Below, piece after piece: positions 22,325 through 33,876 of a DNA stretch of 64,000 bases. The notes beneath the pieces are model-generated. The model was not told the origin of the DNA and made no database searches. It worked only from the letters and a program-made list of their open reading frames with translations. A program made the position numbers and the translations under genes. The DNA is taken from NCBI GenBank assembly GCA_030068075.1, contig CM057828.1:109846699-109910698 (forward strand), written 5' to 3'. The DNA comes from Paguma larvata. Its lineage: Eukaryota > Chordata > Mammalia > Carnivora > Viverridae. Numbering within the stretch: the stretch's first letter is position 1; each line of letters opens with the position of its first letter.

Positions 22325-23475
22325 ATTTTTTAAAATTTTTATTCTTCTGGACACCCCTGAAATCACTGCCAAATCTTGCTTCCCCACTCCCTATAATCAT
22401 TACTATTCTAAATTTTTATCCTTGCCTTGATTTTTTTTTATTTTTTTAATTTGTTTTCTTTTTTTTTTTTTAAATGTTTGTTTATTTTTGAGAGAGAGAA
22501 ACAGAGTGTGAACAGGGAAAGGCGCAGGGACGGAGGGAGATACGGAATCTGAAGCAGGCTCCAGGCTCCGAGATTTCAGCACAGAGCCCAGCACAAGGCT
22601 TGAACCCACGAGCCATGAGCTCATGACCTCAGCAGAAGTCGGATGCTTAACCAACTGAGCCAACCAGTCACCCCTTCTTGCCTCGAAATTTAGTTTGTAG
22701 TTTTAGCAAATACATTTGTATGTTTGAACAATATATTGTTTAGTTCCATCTGTTGTGAACTTCAAAGAGGATACGAAGCTCTCTGAGACTGGTTCTTTAT
22801 TCACCATTGTTATGAACATTAATTATGTTGTTGTGTATATCATTTATTGTATAGTATCCTATTGTTTGAAAATACCACAGTTTATTTATCTATTCTCTTG
22901 TAAATGGCTATTAGTGTTGTTTGTAATTATTTTTTCGCTACTTTGAGCAGTGCTAAGCACATTCTAGTATGTTTCTTGCCCCATATGTCCAAGAGTTTTG
23001 GGGAATTCTTAACCTAGGAGTGGATGGAATTGCTGAATTGTATAACACATAAATACTCAACTTGACAAACTAATACCAAAATGGGGTTCAAAGTGGTTGT
23101 ACCAATTTCTGTTCTAGTGTTCGGTGTATAAGATATCCCCTTATCTGCATAGTCTTCAACATTTGGTATTATTAGACTTAATTATTGTTACCACTTGAAT
23201 GGGTAAAAACAATATATCCTTTGTAGTCTTGATTTGCATTTCACTGATTCTTGAAAATTGAGGATTACTTCATGTGCCGATTGGCCATGTATATTTCTTT
23301 GCGAAATGCCTGTTCATATGTTTTGCTCAGTTTTCTATTGATTTGCCTATATTTTTATTATTGTTTTTATAGTGATTTGTAGAAGATACTTAATATATTC
23401 TTTATAAGAAAACTTGGTTACGTGTGGCAAATATAGTCTCTTAGATATAGTTTGTCTTTTCACTTCTTTCAAATA
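22325..23475 (-). mobile_element. Old L1M ORF2 end and 3'UTR
   Basis: Reading plus strand gives the reversed L1: 'ataccacagtttatttatct', 'acctaggagtggatggaatt', 'caaagtggttgtaccaattt', 'gatttgcatttcactgattc' and 'gcctgttcatatgttttgct'. The order is consistent with one minus-strand element split by a SINE at 22434-22673. Confidence 0.85.
22434..22673 (-). mobile_element. Felid tRNA-Lys SINE with long poly-T side
   Basis: Complete minus-strand copy. The tail side is a composite T/A block of about 40 bp. The flanks 'ccttgccttgattt' and 'tcttgcctcgaaattt' form a diverged target duplication. It is inserted in the L1M 3' end. Confidence 0.93.
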
Positions 23476-23707
23476 TAATCTCCAATAAACAAAAAAGGAG
23501 CCCCACCCCCTTGTGAAGTATTCATTTCAACAAATAGTAGACATTCATTTTGTGCTAACTGCGGCTCCAGGTAACCAGGGGTGTTCCTATGAACACAGCA
23601 CATCCAGACCTTCTTTTTGCGGAGTTGACTTGCTAGTAGGCTCATTCTTGCCCCAACCATTCAACAATTTGTGGGAGCGTTTGAAGCTATTTCAGCTTTT
23701 CTCTCTA
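23476..23707. other. Unique stretch
   Basis: No repeat recognised; the two opposing frames here overlap and carry no motif. Confidence 0.35.
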
Positions 23708-23722
23708 GAAAGTAGAGTCTCA

Positions 23723-23950
23723 GGGCACCTGGGGGGCTCAGTTGCTTAAGCATCTGACTCTTGATTTCAGCTCAAGTCATGATCTCATGGTTCGTGAGTT
23801 AGAGCCTGGCATCCGCACCAGGTCTATGCACTGATAGCATAGAACCTGCTTGGGATTCTCTCTCTCTCTCTCTCTCTGCCCCTCTGCCACTTGTGCTCCT
23901 CCTCTCTCTCAAAATAAATAAATAAATATTTTTTTAAGTTTAAAAAAAAA
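23723..23950 (+). mobile_element. Felid tRNA-Lys SINE, long-head variant
   Basis: 'gggcacctggggggctcag' start, 'ctgactcttgatttcagctc' head, '(TC)n' block and an AAATA tail. Target duplication 'gaaagtagagtctca' (23708-23722) versus 'gaaagtggagtctga' (23951-23965) has two mismatches. Confidence 0.96.
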
Positions 23951-23965
23951 GAAAGTGGAGTCTGA

Positions 23966-24590
23966 GATTCTCACCTCTGCCTTCCTGGTGGACTCTAAGC
24001 AGACAAACCCAGAAGTGCTTTCTGCTTTGGACAGAGAAGCACAGAACTAGCCCTCATTTTCCTTTGGAGCTGTCATGGGCTTTTGCTTTGGGTGGTGTCC
24101 TCATTCAAGGGACCGATTGGCTCTGCCTTCTAGCTCACACAAAAAATGAGAAAAAAAAATGAGCTGGCTACAGTGCTCTTCCTTGCAACTCCATGGGCAG
24201 TGTTCAAAGAAAACAAATTCTCTTAGATAAATGCAACCTAATGCTCTGAATATTGTTTCATTGCTTGTCTCTGGAAAATTCCCTGATTGAAAAAGAAGAA
24301 TTTCATTTAACATCTTGATTGCAGCACATCCACACATGAAATGTTTGCTTGCTCTGGGCTTGGACGTCTCCTCTGCTGTATGTGTATGTGTGAATTCAAA
24401 TGAGGTAAAATTGTGACAAACTCTGGGGTTTGCCAACCAGGCATCCTAGATTTTCTCTTTTCTTTGGAACTGATTACAGTGTTCTTCTGCCGGGGAAATG
24501 CCTTGCAGGCTTTTTTTTCCATCTAAATACCTGCCCTTGAGACTCAAAGGTAGTGATCCCTGAGTGGCCCGGGGATGTCCAGTGAATTTT
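23966..24590. other. Unique stretch
   Basis: No repeat or RNA recognised. The 111-codon minus frame at 24101-24436 shows no motif. Confidence 0.4.
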
Positions 24591-24606
24591 CCACATTGGA
24601 TTTAAT

Positions 24607-24813
24607 GTTTTTTTATTTTTATTTTTGAGACAGAGAGAGACAGAGCATGAGTGGGGGAGGGGCAGAGAGAGAGGGAGACACAGAATGTGAAGCAGGCTCC
24701 AGGCTCTGAGCTGTCAGCACAGAGCCCGACTCGGGGCTCGAACTCACAGACCACGAGATCATGACCTGAGCCGAAGTCAGACGCTCAACCGACTGAGTCA
24801 CCCAGGTGCCCCT
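24607..24813 (-). mobile_element. Felid tRNA-Lys SINE
   Basis: Complete minus-strand copy. Target duplication 'ccacattggatttaat' (24591-24606) versus 'gcacattggatttaat' (24814-24829) differs only at the first base. Confidence 0.97.
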
Positions 24814-24904
24814 GCACATTGGATTTAATTCACTGGCAGCCCACAGGTGAGTAGGAGTGAGTGAGATGCGAGAAGTATGCTCTACTCCAGCTACTACTAC
24901 TAGT

Positions 24905-25020
24905 AAACTTTTATTGAGCCTTTGTCTCCATTCATAAGTATTCATTCTTTTGATCTTCACAACCATGAGAAGGAAGTGCTATTCTCCTCATCTTTCAGGA
25001 GAAACTGAAGCAGGAAAGGT
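24905..25020 (+). mobile_element. MIR relic
   Basis: 'cttttattgagcctttgtct', 'gatcttcacaaccatgagaa' and 'caggagaaactgaagcagg' follow MIR order. Confidence 0.65.
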
Positions 25021-25067
25021 CAAGTCTGTCCGGTTTAGAATCTTAAGGGCGAAAGAATCCCCTTGTC

Positions 25068-25185
25068 CCTCTATCTGTCAGTTGGTTATTGGTGCTGTTT
25101 CTAATTATTTTTTCACTACTCTGAGCAGTGCTGCTAAGTACATTCTTGTGTGTTTCTTGACACATATGTCTCTGCAAACTGTAGA
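25068..25185 (-). mobile_element. L1M 3' fragment
   Basis: 'tctaattattttttcactac', 'gagcagtgctgctaagtaca' and 'gtgtgtttcttgacacatat' closely parallel 22915-22990 in the larger L1M at 22.3-23.5 kb, in the same orientation. A short L1 fragment or local copy. Confidence 0.7.
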
Positions 25186-27098
25186 GATGGGGAGCTTTGG
25201 CACGTGTCTCTTGGAGGAACAAGTGACGGCATCACCGTCAGGAGGCCGGGCACTTTGTCATATACCAGGGGACCCCTCAGTGGACTCTGATGACAGACAA
25301 GGGCCCTGACGCCAATCGCCCTTCACCCTCCTCCACCCTCAAAAGATGAATCAGGTGTCACTGACCAAGCGTTTTGCTTTGTTTGTTTTGTTTCTCTTTT
25401 TTGCTTCATGTCCTTGCAGCCAGGCACTAAAAGAGCTCTGGGCCTTGCGAGCTCACCCCAGGGGAGACGGTAATGATTGGGCCAAGGAAAAACTAATCAG
25501 TTTGGCATTGGCCCCCATCGGTGGTAACATTTTCTGTAGCACTAATTGCCTGAGCCCTTTCCTGGTGCACCGACAGCCCTATGGGTCTGATGAATGGCTG
25601 CTTGGCCCAGAGGCTCAGGCCTCACCGCCTCAATGTGTGCCCTCCCTCCCTGGTCATGAGAGCCCTCCCGTAGGCACCGTCTGCCCTGCCCAGGAGCTGA
25701 GTAATGGCCAGTAAGAACCTGTCCAGGACCTGGAGGCATCCCGATGTTCACTTTTCCTCAAGCACTGTCACCCAGTTGCTCTCAAACATGCTGTGTCATT
25801 TCGAGGGCTGAGCACTGAGCGGATTTACTGCAAGGCAGTAATCACAAAGAAGGAAATGAAAATATCCTTGATTAAAGGCACTGAACAACTCTCTACTTGC
25901 GGTCTTCCTTTTATTGGTCTTTGGGGCGCTGTCGTCTTCCACTGTGAATAAGATGCCCCTGCAGCAGCTGGCAGCTGGAGCGCAGGGGTCTCCACTTAGG
26001 GCTGGTTTACCTTAAAGAATGTCACATTTGGACTCCGTCAATTTTACTGCTCTTGGCACAGAGCACTGGTCCTCTCCAAAATGTAAACTTGAAGTCGTGG
26101 TTCTAGAGAGGTGCTTTCATGGCTCAGCAAGTGTGTGGGACTGGCATATGTGCACAGAGGCCAGGCGTTCTATAGAACTTTCCCTCTTGGCTGACTGGCC
26201 TTATTATCCAAGGTTTACTAAGTTCTGTCTACACGGGCTACTGCTCCGGATGTTAGCTTTACCTTCCATCTAGGAAAAGACGCCAGAGGTTTCCTTTTGG
26301 GATACTCTAATTTGTAAACTCTTTGGTGAAGATAACAGAGGAATTTGCCAACAGGCGATGGTTAAGGAATAGTTGGTAGAAATGGGTTAGTTAATTGAGC
26401 ATTCTGGAAAATAAGGTTGGTATAACCATTAGAACCAATTTTCAAAGAATTAAGAGTTCCAGACATAGCATAATTGTGCCAAAAGCCATGCAACCATTTG
26501 TCGATGAAACCTGGAAACATTTGAGGAGCTTCATTGCAGAGAGCAGCCCTTTCTGCACACGAGTCTCGCTCTAGAAGTGGACCGATGTGGTGAGGTACAC
26601 TCAGAGTGTGTGAGATCGCTCAGAGCTCAGTGATGACCATCAAGAAAGAATTATTTGATGAGGGAGACATTTGGGGAAATTTGGAGAAAAGCGGTCAGTC
26701 ATCTTAGATTTTGTAATAGACAAGAACTGGATGTGGGTTGCAAGTCATTCCCAGAACAGGGACAGGGGCTGAGAGGCTAAGCTAACAATTGGAGGAAGGT
26801 TGGATTACTAAGAAGTCCCAGGAAGAGGTTGTAGGAAGAAGGAGCGGAACGTCATGGCCTCAGGGAGCATCTCATGAAATGATGTTAGTGGGGCCCATCC
26901 ACGAGTCAGGCTCCATCCCAACCCTGAGGACTGGAGGGAGGAAAGACTGGCCACCATCCCAGATGAGCAGGACACTTAGATGGGTTCCAGGCCAGAGATG
27001 CAGGCAGGAGGCAAAGTTGGGCAAAGAAATGGACACTGCCAGAGTAAACTGACTTGATGTGGGGTGCCAAGAGAGTGAGTACTTTCCTAGAAAGGGGC
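25186..27098. other. Unique non-coding stretch (1.9 kb)
   Basis: Moderately GC-rich. The 122-codon frame at 25346-25714 begins with a hydrophobic, signal-peptide-like run, but it has no family match I recognise and is probably chance. No repeats seen. Confidence 0.4.
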
Positions 27099-27298
27099 CA
27101 GGCGCCTGGGTGGCTCGGTCGGTTAAGCATCCAACTTCACCTCAGGTCATGATCTCACAGTCTGAGTTCAAGCTCTGCATCGGGCTCAGTGTTGACAGCT
27201 CAGAGCCTGGAGCCTGCTACGGATTCTGTGTCTTCTCTCTCTGTTCCTCCTCCGCGTGTGCTCTCTCTCTCTCTCAATAATAAATAAACAATAAAAAA
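27099..27298 (+). mobile_element. Felid tRNA-Lys SINE
   Basis: 'ggcgcctgggtggctcggtc' head, complete body and tail 'aataataaataaacaataaa'. A target duplication is not clear. Confidence 0.92.
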
Positions 27299-28253
27299 GC
27301 AGGGGGGAATAGGTAGGAGCCGATGCATCAGCGATCCTGGGTGCAGTTTGTTTCCAGGACAGTGAGGAGTCAGGCCTGACTGGGGGTGGGGGTTTGTGCC
27401 CGGTCATGTTGCTGCCTGAACTTGGCCTGCCCAAGGCTGCAGGTGCTTTGGGTGGGAGCCCCAGCCACTGAAGTCGGCCAGCAGCAGGGGCAGGGGATCA
27501 GGCAAATCACTCCAGAGATATGGACCCCAGTCACAGCCTGAGGCGGGGCTCGCAAACTCAGATGTCCGCAGATGCCAGGGACTAAAATGCAGGAAGCAGT
27601 CAGATGTGTAAGATGATAGGGAGACGGAGGAGCAAACAAGGAGCTCCAATCGAAATCTCAAAACTTGGCATTGGCCAAATTCATTCTTGTGTCTGATGTG
27701 GGCCAGGCTCGGCCGGTGGACCACACTTCACGGGACCACACTCCAGTGGGCCCATGATTTGGGAAAGTGAAGTCTAAAGATTCAAAACAAAGACACCAGA
27801 TCCTAAGACCAGCAGGCCCAAAAGGGGAAGTCAAAACCAAATATTTACATTACGACCGCAAAGGAACTAAGAGGGAGAAAAGAGAGACACCATCTCAAGA
27901 AACCATGATTCCAGAAGTAGCTCATCTATGAGTTCATGTTTTCAATGGGCATGCAAAAACGATGGAAGTGGAGAAAGTTGACCAAGAATGAACAGAAGGG
28001 CAAAGGTTCAAACCGAGTTGAGCCTGCAAAGATGCTAAAGGCGAGAAGAGGTGGTTACAGCTGCAAGAGCAATAAGAACGAAGGAGAGACAGAGCCCTCG
28101 CTTGTGGCTTAGAGGAATAGTAAGAGAAGACAGAGAAAGCAGATAGAAATAGAAGCAACAATTTCTGTTTTACTTCCTTCTTTATATTTAGAATGTTCTT
28201 CACACGTAGTATGGAGGAATAAAATCCTACATTGTCAGGCAGAATGAAACTTT
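27299..28253. other. Unique non-coding stretch
   Basis: GC-moderate. Several minus frames at 27186-27840 overlap each other in different phases, which argues against coding. No repeat recognised. Confidence 0.4.
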
Positions 28254-28268
28254 AAATAGGGAAGGACA

Positions 28269-28612
28269 TGGGTGCCTGGGTGGCTCAGTTGATTTAAGCA
28301 TCCGACTTCAGCTCAGGTCATGATCTTGCAGTTCTGGGTTCAAGCCCCGTGTCTGGTTCTGCGATGGACAGCTCAGAGCCTGGAGCCTGCTTCAGATTCT
28401 GTTTCTCTCTCTCTCTGCCCCTCCCCAACTCACACTCTGTCTCTTCCTCTCTCTCAAAAATAAACAAACACAATATATATATATATATAATAATTTATAT
28501 TTTATATAAAATAAAATTTATATATATATAAATAAAATATTTTATATTTTATATAAAATAAAATTTATATATATGTATATATATATATATAATATATATA
28601 TATATATAAAGA
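28269..28612 (+). mobile_element. Felid tRNA-Lys SINE with 140-bp AT-expanded tail
   Basis: Normal SINE head and body run to about 28470. The A-rich tail has grown into (TA)n and TTTATA-type sequence. An exact target duplication 'aaatagggaaggaca' lies at 28254-28268 and 28613-28627, so the AT tract is part of the insertion. Within the tail, 28494-28528 is repeated at 28541-28575 with a 47-bp period. Confidence 0.96.
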
Positions 28613-28627
28613 AAATAGGGAAGGACA

Positions 28628-29000
28628 GAGCAAGATGTCACTATCCTGCCCTAGTCAAGCTCAAATATCCTCCACTTGGGACATGTCTCCTTTACCCAGG
28701 CGCGCCAGGGCTAGGATGTAATGCCCCTGCACCTCACCCCCTCGCCTCTCCACCACCAGCGCTTTAAACAAACACCTGCACATTGTCGGAGAGAGAGTGA
28801 AGCCTCTGATAAAGTGCCCAGCACGGGAACTTGGACATGTTCTCCAGAGTCCCTTTTGCACCCTCCAGCATGGCGCTGAGCCCGGCCCAGCCCCGGCCCC
28901 TTTCAGAGTCAGTCCCTTTGTTCAGCAGATCTTGTGCATGAGGTCCAAACTTGCTCGTCCCCTAAGTCACTGGAGGGACTGCGCGCAGCAAGGCGTGGCA
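28628..29000. other. Unique GC-rich stretch
   Basis: C-rich, with modest CpG content (for example 'gcgcgcagcaaggcg' at about 28981). It is too short and CpG-poor overall to call a CpG island by eye. Confidence 0.4.
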
Positions 29001-29125
29001 CAGCGGTTCTCGTTCCTGGCTGCTCGTCGGAACGGGAGGGATATCGTAAAATCCTGTGGGTGCTGGCCTGCTGCCCCTGACGTAGAGACAGAATTCTGTG
29101 CCCCGTCCCTGTATCCTCGTATGTA
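29001..29125. mobile_element. MER5A-like hAT DNA transposon relic
   Basis: 'cagcggttctcgttcctggctg' followed by 'aaaatcctgtgggtgctggcctg' parallels the MER5A end ('cagtggttctcaa.cctggctg', then 'aaaatcctgatgcccaggcc'). Non-autonomous and old. Confidence 0.6.
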
Positions 29126-29199
29126 GGCAGGGTTGAAAACACTGAGGAAGGCAAACTAGACGTTACTCAGAAAGGGTGCTCAGGTCCATATTTGCCATC

Positions 29200-29345
29200 T
29201 ACGCAACTAGAAAAGTCACTTCATCTCCTTCTGTTACTTTCTCATCTGGGAGATGGGGGCATAGGAAAGTGACCTTGCCTGGTTTAACAGGGTTCTGCTG
29301 AGAGAGCCGTGGAAGTGACTCATGCATTGGATAATGCTATTTGTA
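29200..29345 (-). mobile_element. MIR relic, reverse orientation
   Basis: 'aagtcacttcatctcctt', 'ttactttctcatctgggaga', 'tgggggcatagg' and 'gactcatgcattggataatg' follow reversed MIR order. Confidence 0.65.
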
Positions 29346-30180
29346 TGCCTACTATGTTATGCTCAGTACCTACGAAGAGAGAGCTAAGGGTTCAAAGGAA
29401 GCCACATGGTCACCATGATGAAGGAGGGCATCAGTGAGCGTAAGTAGTCTCATTTGGGCCTATTTCTCCCAGTTATTGTACATGTTTGCACGCCCAGTTG
29501 AAATATAAAAGATTTGTTAAGGTAGCATTTTCATAAAGAAAATAAAAAACCAAGAACATTTTGATCCCCTCGTGGAAAAATGTTTAAATTTACTCTGTTG
29601 TGTCTAGATAGTGAACTTCTCTAGGATGAGTACAGCGTGTTAATTCCACTGTGTCCTGCTAAGCATAACAAAATGTGTTCAGGTGTGGAGAGACACTAAA
29701 TTTAGGATTTTATGATTGTCGCCACTTTGTATCTCATGAAGAACATCTTAAGGTTGACAGCTTCTAGCATTTCGTGTTTCTTTCCGTTCACTTTGGACTT
29801 TGGGAAAGCTGACTGTTCAAGGAGGGCTGGAAAACCATAATTTGGAAGCACAGTGTATGTCTGGATCTTGGTCTCTTGATACCATTCTCAATTAAAAGGG
29901 AGCCGGGGGCTCCTGGGAAAAAGAGCTGTCTCCAGGAGTAGGGCAAGGAAGGTACAACCATGAACCCGGATCTTCTCATCGTGCCAGAAAGGCAGCACGT
30001 GCTCAAGGAATGGCAATATGTCAGAAAGACACAGCGGTCAAACTGCAAGGGCTCCCACCTGCCCAAAGCTGGGGCATTTTGAGCATCAAAATATGTAATG
30101 ATATTAATAATGAGTAAAAGAGGAATGAGTGAGTCCTCTCATATAAGTAAATAATCAAGGGAGAAAAAAAACCTCTTCCT
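29346..30180. other. Unique stretch
   Basis: Possible L2/MIR tail at the left edge ('tatgcctactatgttatgct'). The rest is unrecognised. The 92-codon minus frame at 29788-30066 has no motif. Confidence 0.4.
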
Positions 30181-30515
30181 TGTGCCAGAGTGCCAATTCA
30201 CAAACATTGACTAGATGATGGGTTAGAAAAAATCACCATTCGATAACTATTGTACCAATAATGGGTTCAGGCAACCGAATCATCAATGAATGCTTAAAGT
30301 ACTGGGTGAAACTGGGAGAGGCAGAGGATGTTTACAAAACCTAAAAATATCTCCCCACAAATTGCTTATCAATTACAAAGAGAAAAGTAGTAACTTTACA
30401 ATGGAAAAATGGGACAGGCACCACCTCCTCTACCAAGGCATCAAGATTAAGTCACCCCTACATCCAACCCTACAGAAAATCTGATGGACTCTGTCAAAAT
30501 GTACCTAGCCACACT
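30181..30515 (+). mobile_element. Possible old L1ME-type 3'UTR relic
   Basis: 'gcttatcaattacaaagaga' and 'aactttacaatggaaaaatg' followed by 'caggcaccacctcctctacc' resemble an ancient L1ME 3'UTR. I recall the pattern but cannot confirm the subfamily. Confidence 0.35.
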
Positions 30516-30584
30516 GCCATCATCTCCACCTAGAGGGGACAGTTTACCTCCCTAAACTGCTTCCCCCCTGTTCCACCAGAGGAG

Positions 30585-31050
30585 CCTGTTAAAATGTGAG
30601 TCAGATGATGTCACTTCTTTAACCAAAACCTTCTCATGCCTTCATCTCACTTAGAACCAAAGCCCACATCCTTACGATGGCCACAGGCCCTGAGGGTCTG
30701 ACCCCCGTGTCTGTAACCTCCTTGCTTATTCCAAGTCACCTTTTTTGCTGTCCCTTCAGTGCATCAGCCGTGTCCCTATCTCAGGATCTCAGCTTTTTCT
30801 GCCTACAATAGTCTTCCGCTAGATATCTGTCCAGACGGCTCCCTCTTTACCTTCAAGTCTTTGCTCAGAGATGTGGCAATCCTGTCGTCTTCCTTGCTTT
30901 ATTTCCTCTGTGATTGCTAATACTTCCTCATGTTCCTGTCTCCCGAACTAGTACTTAAGCCGGGAAAGAGAAACATATCCCTGGAACCTGGAATGTGGTA
31001 GACACTCAATACATATGTGTATGTGCTGAAATGTTGAATGAATAAATACA
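30585..31050 (+). mobile_element. L2 LINE 3' half
   Basis: L2 landmarks in order: 'gttaaaatgtgagtcagatg', 'cttctcatgccttcatctca', 'aaccaaagcccacatcctta', 'caagtctttgctcagagatg', 'ggtagacactcaatacatat' and the terminal 'gttgaatgaataaatac'. Nearly continuous over 460 bp. Confidence 0.85.
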
Positions 31051-31290
31051 CTGATTATGTGCCTACACTAGACCTGTGCTAGGCATGATATGGGATATAA
31101 AAACAAAACAAAATGAAAAAAAAAAAAAAAACAAGAACAAAAATAACCCCTAACTAAAAACCAAACGACCAATCAAGCAAACAAAACAAGAATAAAAAAC
31201 TAACTAAACTAAACTAAAAAAAAACCAAAAAACCAAAAAACAAAAAACACGTGCCATGGTCCCTAGCTTGCTAGAACCTGGCAACTGAGT
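31051..31290 (-). mobile_element. L2 3' end, opposite orientation, split by A-rich repeat
   Basis: 'gattatgtgcctacactaga', 'cctgtgctaggcatgatatg', then the A-rich block at 31096-31250, then 'catggtccctagcttgctag', which continues the reversed L2 pattern ('aggtccctgccctcaagga'-like). It abuts the plus-strand L2 tail-to-tail. Confidence 0.6.
31096..31250 (+). repeat. A-rich (AAAAC)n-type low-complexity tract
   Basis: A 16-A run is followed by irregular CAAAA, CTAAA and CCAAAAAA units. G and T are nearly absent across about 150 bp. Confidence 0.85.
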
Positions 31291-33876
31291 TGGAGGAGGG
31301 AAGGGAATATAGACAAATATTAGCACGGAAACATGAGCTGGGTTGCAGGAGGGGTGTTCTCAGTGGCAGGCACTCCAGAGGACATGGGGAGCTGGTTTGG
31401 GTGGGCAGAGAGGAAAGGCAAGGAGAGTGATCCCCCCACATACCCCCTACACCAGGAGACACTGCCGAGATGCTTCTTCCAGAGCTGGGAGGAGGGGGAC
31501 CTCGGGAACCCAGGATCAGGGTGGCAGACTGTGGGTCAGGCCAGCCTGTGAAGGGATTTGCGGCTCTCTGGCGCCTTCATATTCCCTCCACTCCTAGCCC
31601 AACCCCCACCCCTGCCTATCCTGCCCAGTGGGCTGTCTTAGAGTACCTCCCCTGGCAGCACACCTGACAGAAGGATTTGAAGCTAGTGACATGTTCCCGG
31701 GAGTCTCCCCAGGAGGAATATGAGACAGGGAGGGAAGGAAGCTGGTCTGTGTGCATAAGAGAGCAGGATACCCCTGCAGGCACCGGACACATCCAGCTGG
31801 GAGCCCACAGGAAGTGAAATGGAACAAGTCTCTGAGGATGCTCTTCAACTCCCGGTCCTCATTTGCCGAGTGCTGCTGGAGTGCAGGGGGCATCAACTCC
31901 CTCGGCGGAGCAGGGCCCAAGAGACGGCCATGAGACAGAGAGCCGCAGGCAGCCGGGCAGAACTGCTGGCTCTCGGAGGCCGAAGGCAGGCCCAGAAGCA
32001 CCAGCACGCTTGCAATTTATGCTTTTATAGGAAACAGAAAGCGAAGTTGTAGAAACCGTAAGAATGACTTGTTTTTAAATGGCAGGGAGTGAGACTTCTG
32101 TTTGCACCACGTCGGTGCTTAGCCCAGTTTAGAATTCCTAGGAGACCCAATCCCCGATACTTCATAAAGACATGCAAAGAGCTGCGCATCTAGTAAAGCA
32201 GACCGAGGGGGACCTGCTGATCGCTGCCCTTGTAGTCTAGTGACCAAACCTGCCCTTCCTGCTAATGACCGTAAATCACCACCAATATCAGCGGTGCTCT
32301 TAAAGCCATCTCCCCAGTGGTGACTGAGCGTGGGGCCAAGACACAAAACGTGAGTCACACCCAATTCATTCACAAGGGCAAATAGCCTTATAAATGTGTA
32401 ATTATTTAAATGTCAAATTAATTAAACTTTATAATTAAATTATAAACTGATAAATTTAGTATTCAAGTTCAATGCCACATTTGCCAGGGAAAAATGTGAA
32501 GCAAATCCCACGTGCCTCCTGCCGAGGGTGCATTTTTTTGAGGAGATGCAAACAAGGTCACGGGACCTGCCTGCTGGAAGGGAAATCCCTCTGGCGGCTG
32601 GCTTCCTTTGGAACCGGTTTCAGCCTGAAGGAGAGGAGAGGGATGTGCACGCGGCTCTCTACGGCCCGCGCGAGGCACTCGGTGTGGACCAAGGCTTCTG
32701 AAGGCCAAAGAGCTAGGACTTTATGACAAAGGCGAGCCCGGAGAACTGCCGACAGGCAGCCCTGCCTGCGGAGTGGAAAACACCCTTGAACTCTGGAGGT
32801 CTGTCAAAACCATTTCCATCAGAAGCGGCCCCACCTTCCACCTGCTGGTAACTGGAGAACACCGAGGCACGTCTTGTTCTGGAGGATTTTTCTCGACTCC
32901 TGGAGCCGCCAGGAATGCGGCTTCAGGGGCAGCCAGCCAGGCCTGGGGTGTGGGAAGCTGAGGCATTTCAACAGCTGCTCGGGGGCGGGCAGCACATTTT
33001 AATTGTCTTGGGGCAATTACCATAGGGTTTCTTTTCTCCCTCTAACCTTTCAAGAAAGTGGTGTAAAGGGAGCCTTTATGGTCCTCTTTGGGAATTCAGT
33101 GACCGAGGCAATCAGTAGGACCGCTGGCTTAATCTAAGAGGCGGGAAGGAATAAGCAAAGAGCAATGGTTTTGTCTCTCTCTTCCAGGGGCTCTCCGTGG
33201 ACCCTGCCCAGAGATTTCCCTCCCATCTGTGGGGTTCTGTGTCCACAGCTGCCCAGAAAGGAGGCCCCTCCTCCACCCCAGGCTCTCTGGACACAGAACA
33301 AGATTCCTGGAAGAGAATGGCGCAGCGATGTTTGGAGGTGTGCTTCAGGACGGGCCCTCCACACCCCTTCCTGGGCCGAGGCTGAGGGCCTTGGAAAGAC
33401 CTCTCCCTCCAGGCAACCATGCTGGTGCCACCCTGGTGCCACAGAGCCCGGGCGGCCTCTCCCCACCCTCTGCTGGCCTCCTGGGCCTTGTTACCGCCCC
33501 GCCTCAGAACCTTGCCTGCGTGTGCCTTCACGTTTATATTCAGACACTGGTTCTCACAGAAGATGGTGGCTGGTGTTATGGGAAGGGTAGGAAGGCACAG
33601 AGAGGCTGTGAGTTGGTTGGGGGTACACAGTTGGCAAGCGCAAGAGCTGAGGTTCAAAGTTGGGGCTTTTGTCTGCAATCTCAGGGCTCCCTCCTTTTGA
33701 CTCCGAGTCTTCCCCTCAGCCTGTCATGGAAACACCATTTTAAAATACAGACCTGCTGTCACATGTTAATAGAAAAGGGATGGGTGTTCCCCCTCGCTCA
33801 TCCCACTATAGGTTTCTTTCCCAAGGTCGGTTCTAATGCAAAGAGTGGTTCCCAGGTGGGAGAGAGAGGATGCCGA
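31291..33876. other. GC-rich, repeat-poor block
   Basis: Largely unrecognised, GC-rich DNA; the first part may be further decayed minus-strand L2. Many overlapping frames on both strands (largest 33229-33882 plus, 33112-33678 minus) reflect a shortage of stop codons and not coding. An AT-rich island at 32395-32470 stands out. CpG is locally raised at 32646-32690. Confidence 0.45.

Noticed and set aside
25346..25714. 122-codon frame with a hydrophobic N-terminus resembling a signal peptide
   Set aside because: The hydrophobic run comes from a T-rich stretch (tttgtttgttttgtttctc). No homology is recognised, and a competing minus frame is open beneath it.
33112..33678. 188-codon minus-strand frame
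   Set aside because: It overlaps other open frames on both strands in the same GC-rich block and has no recognisable domain.
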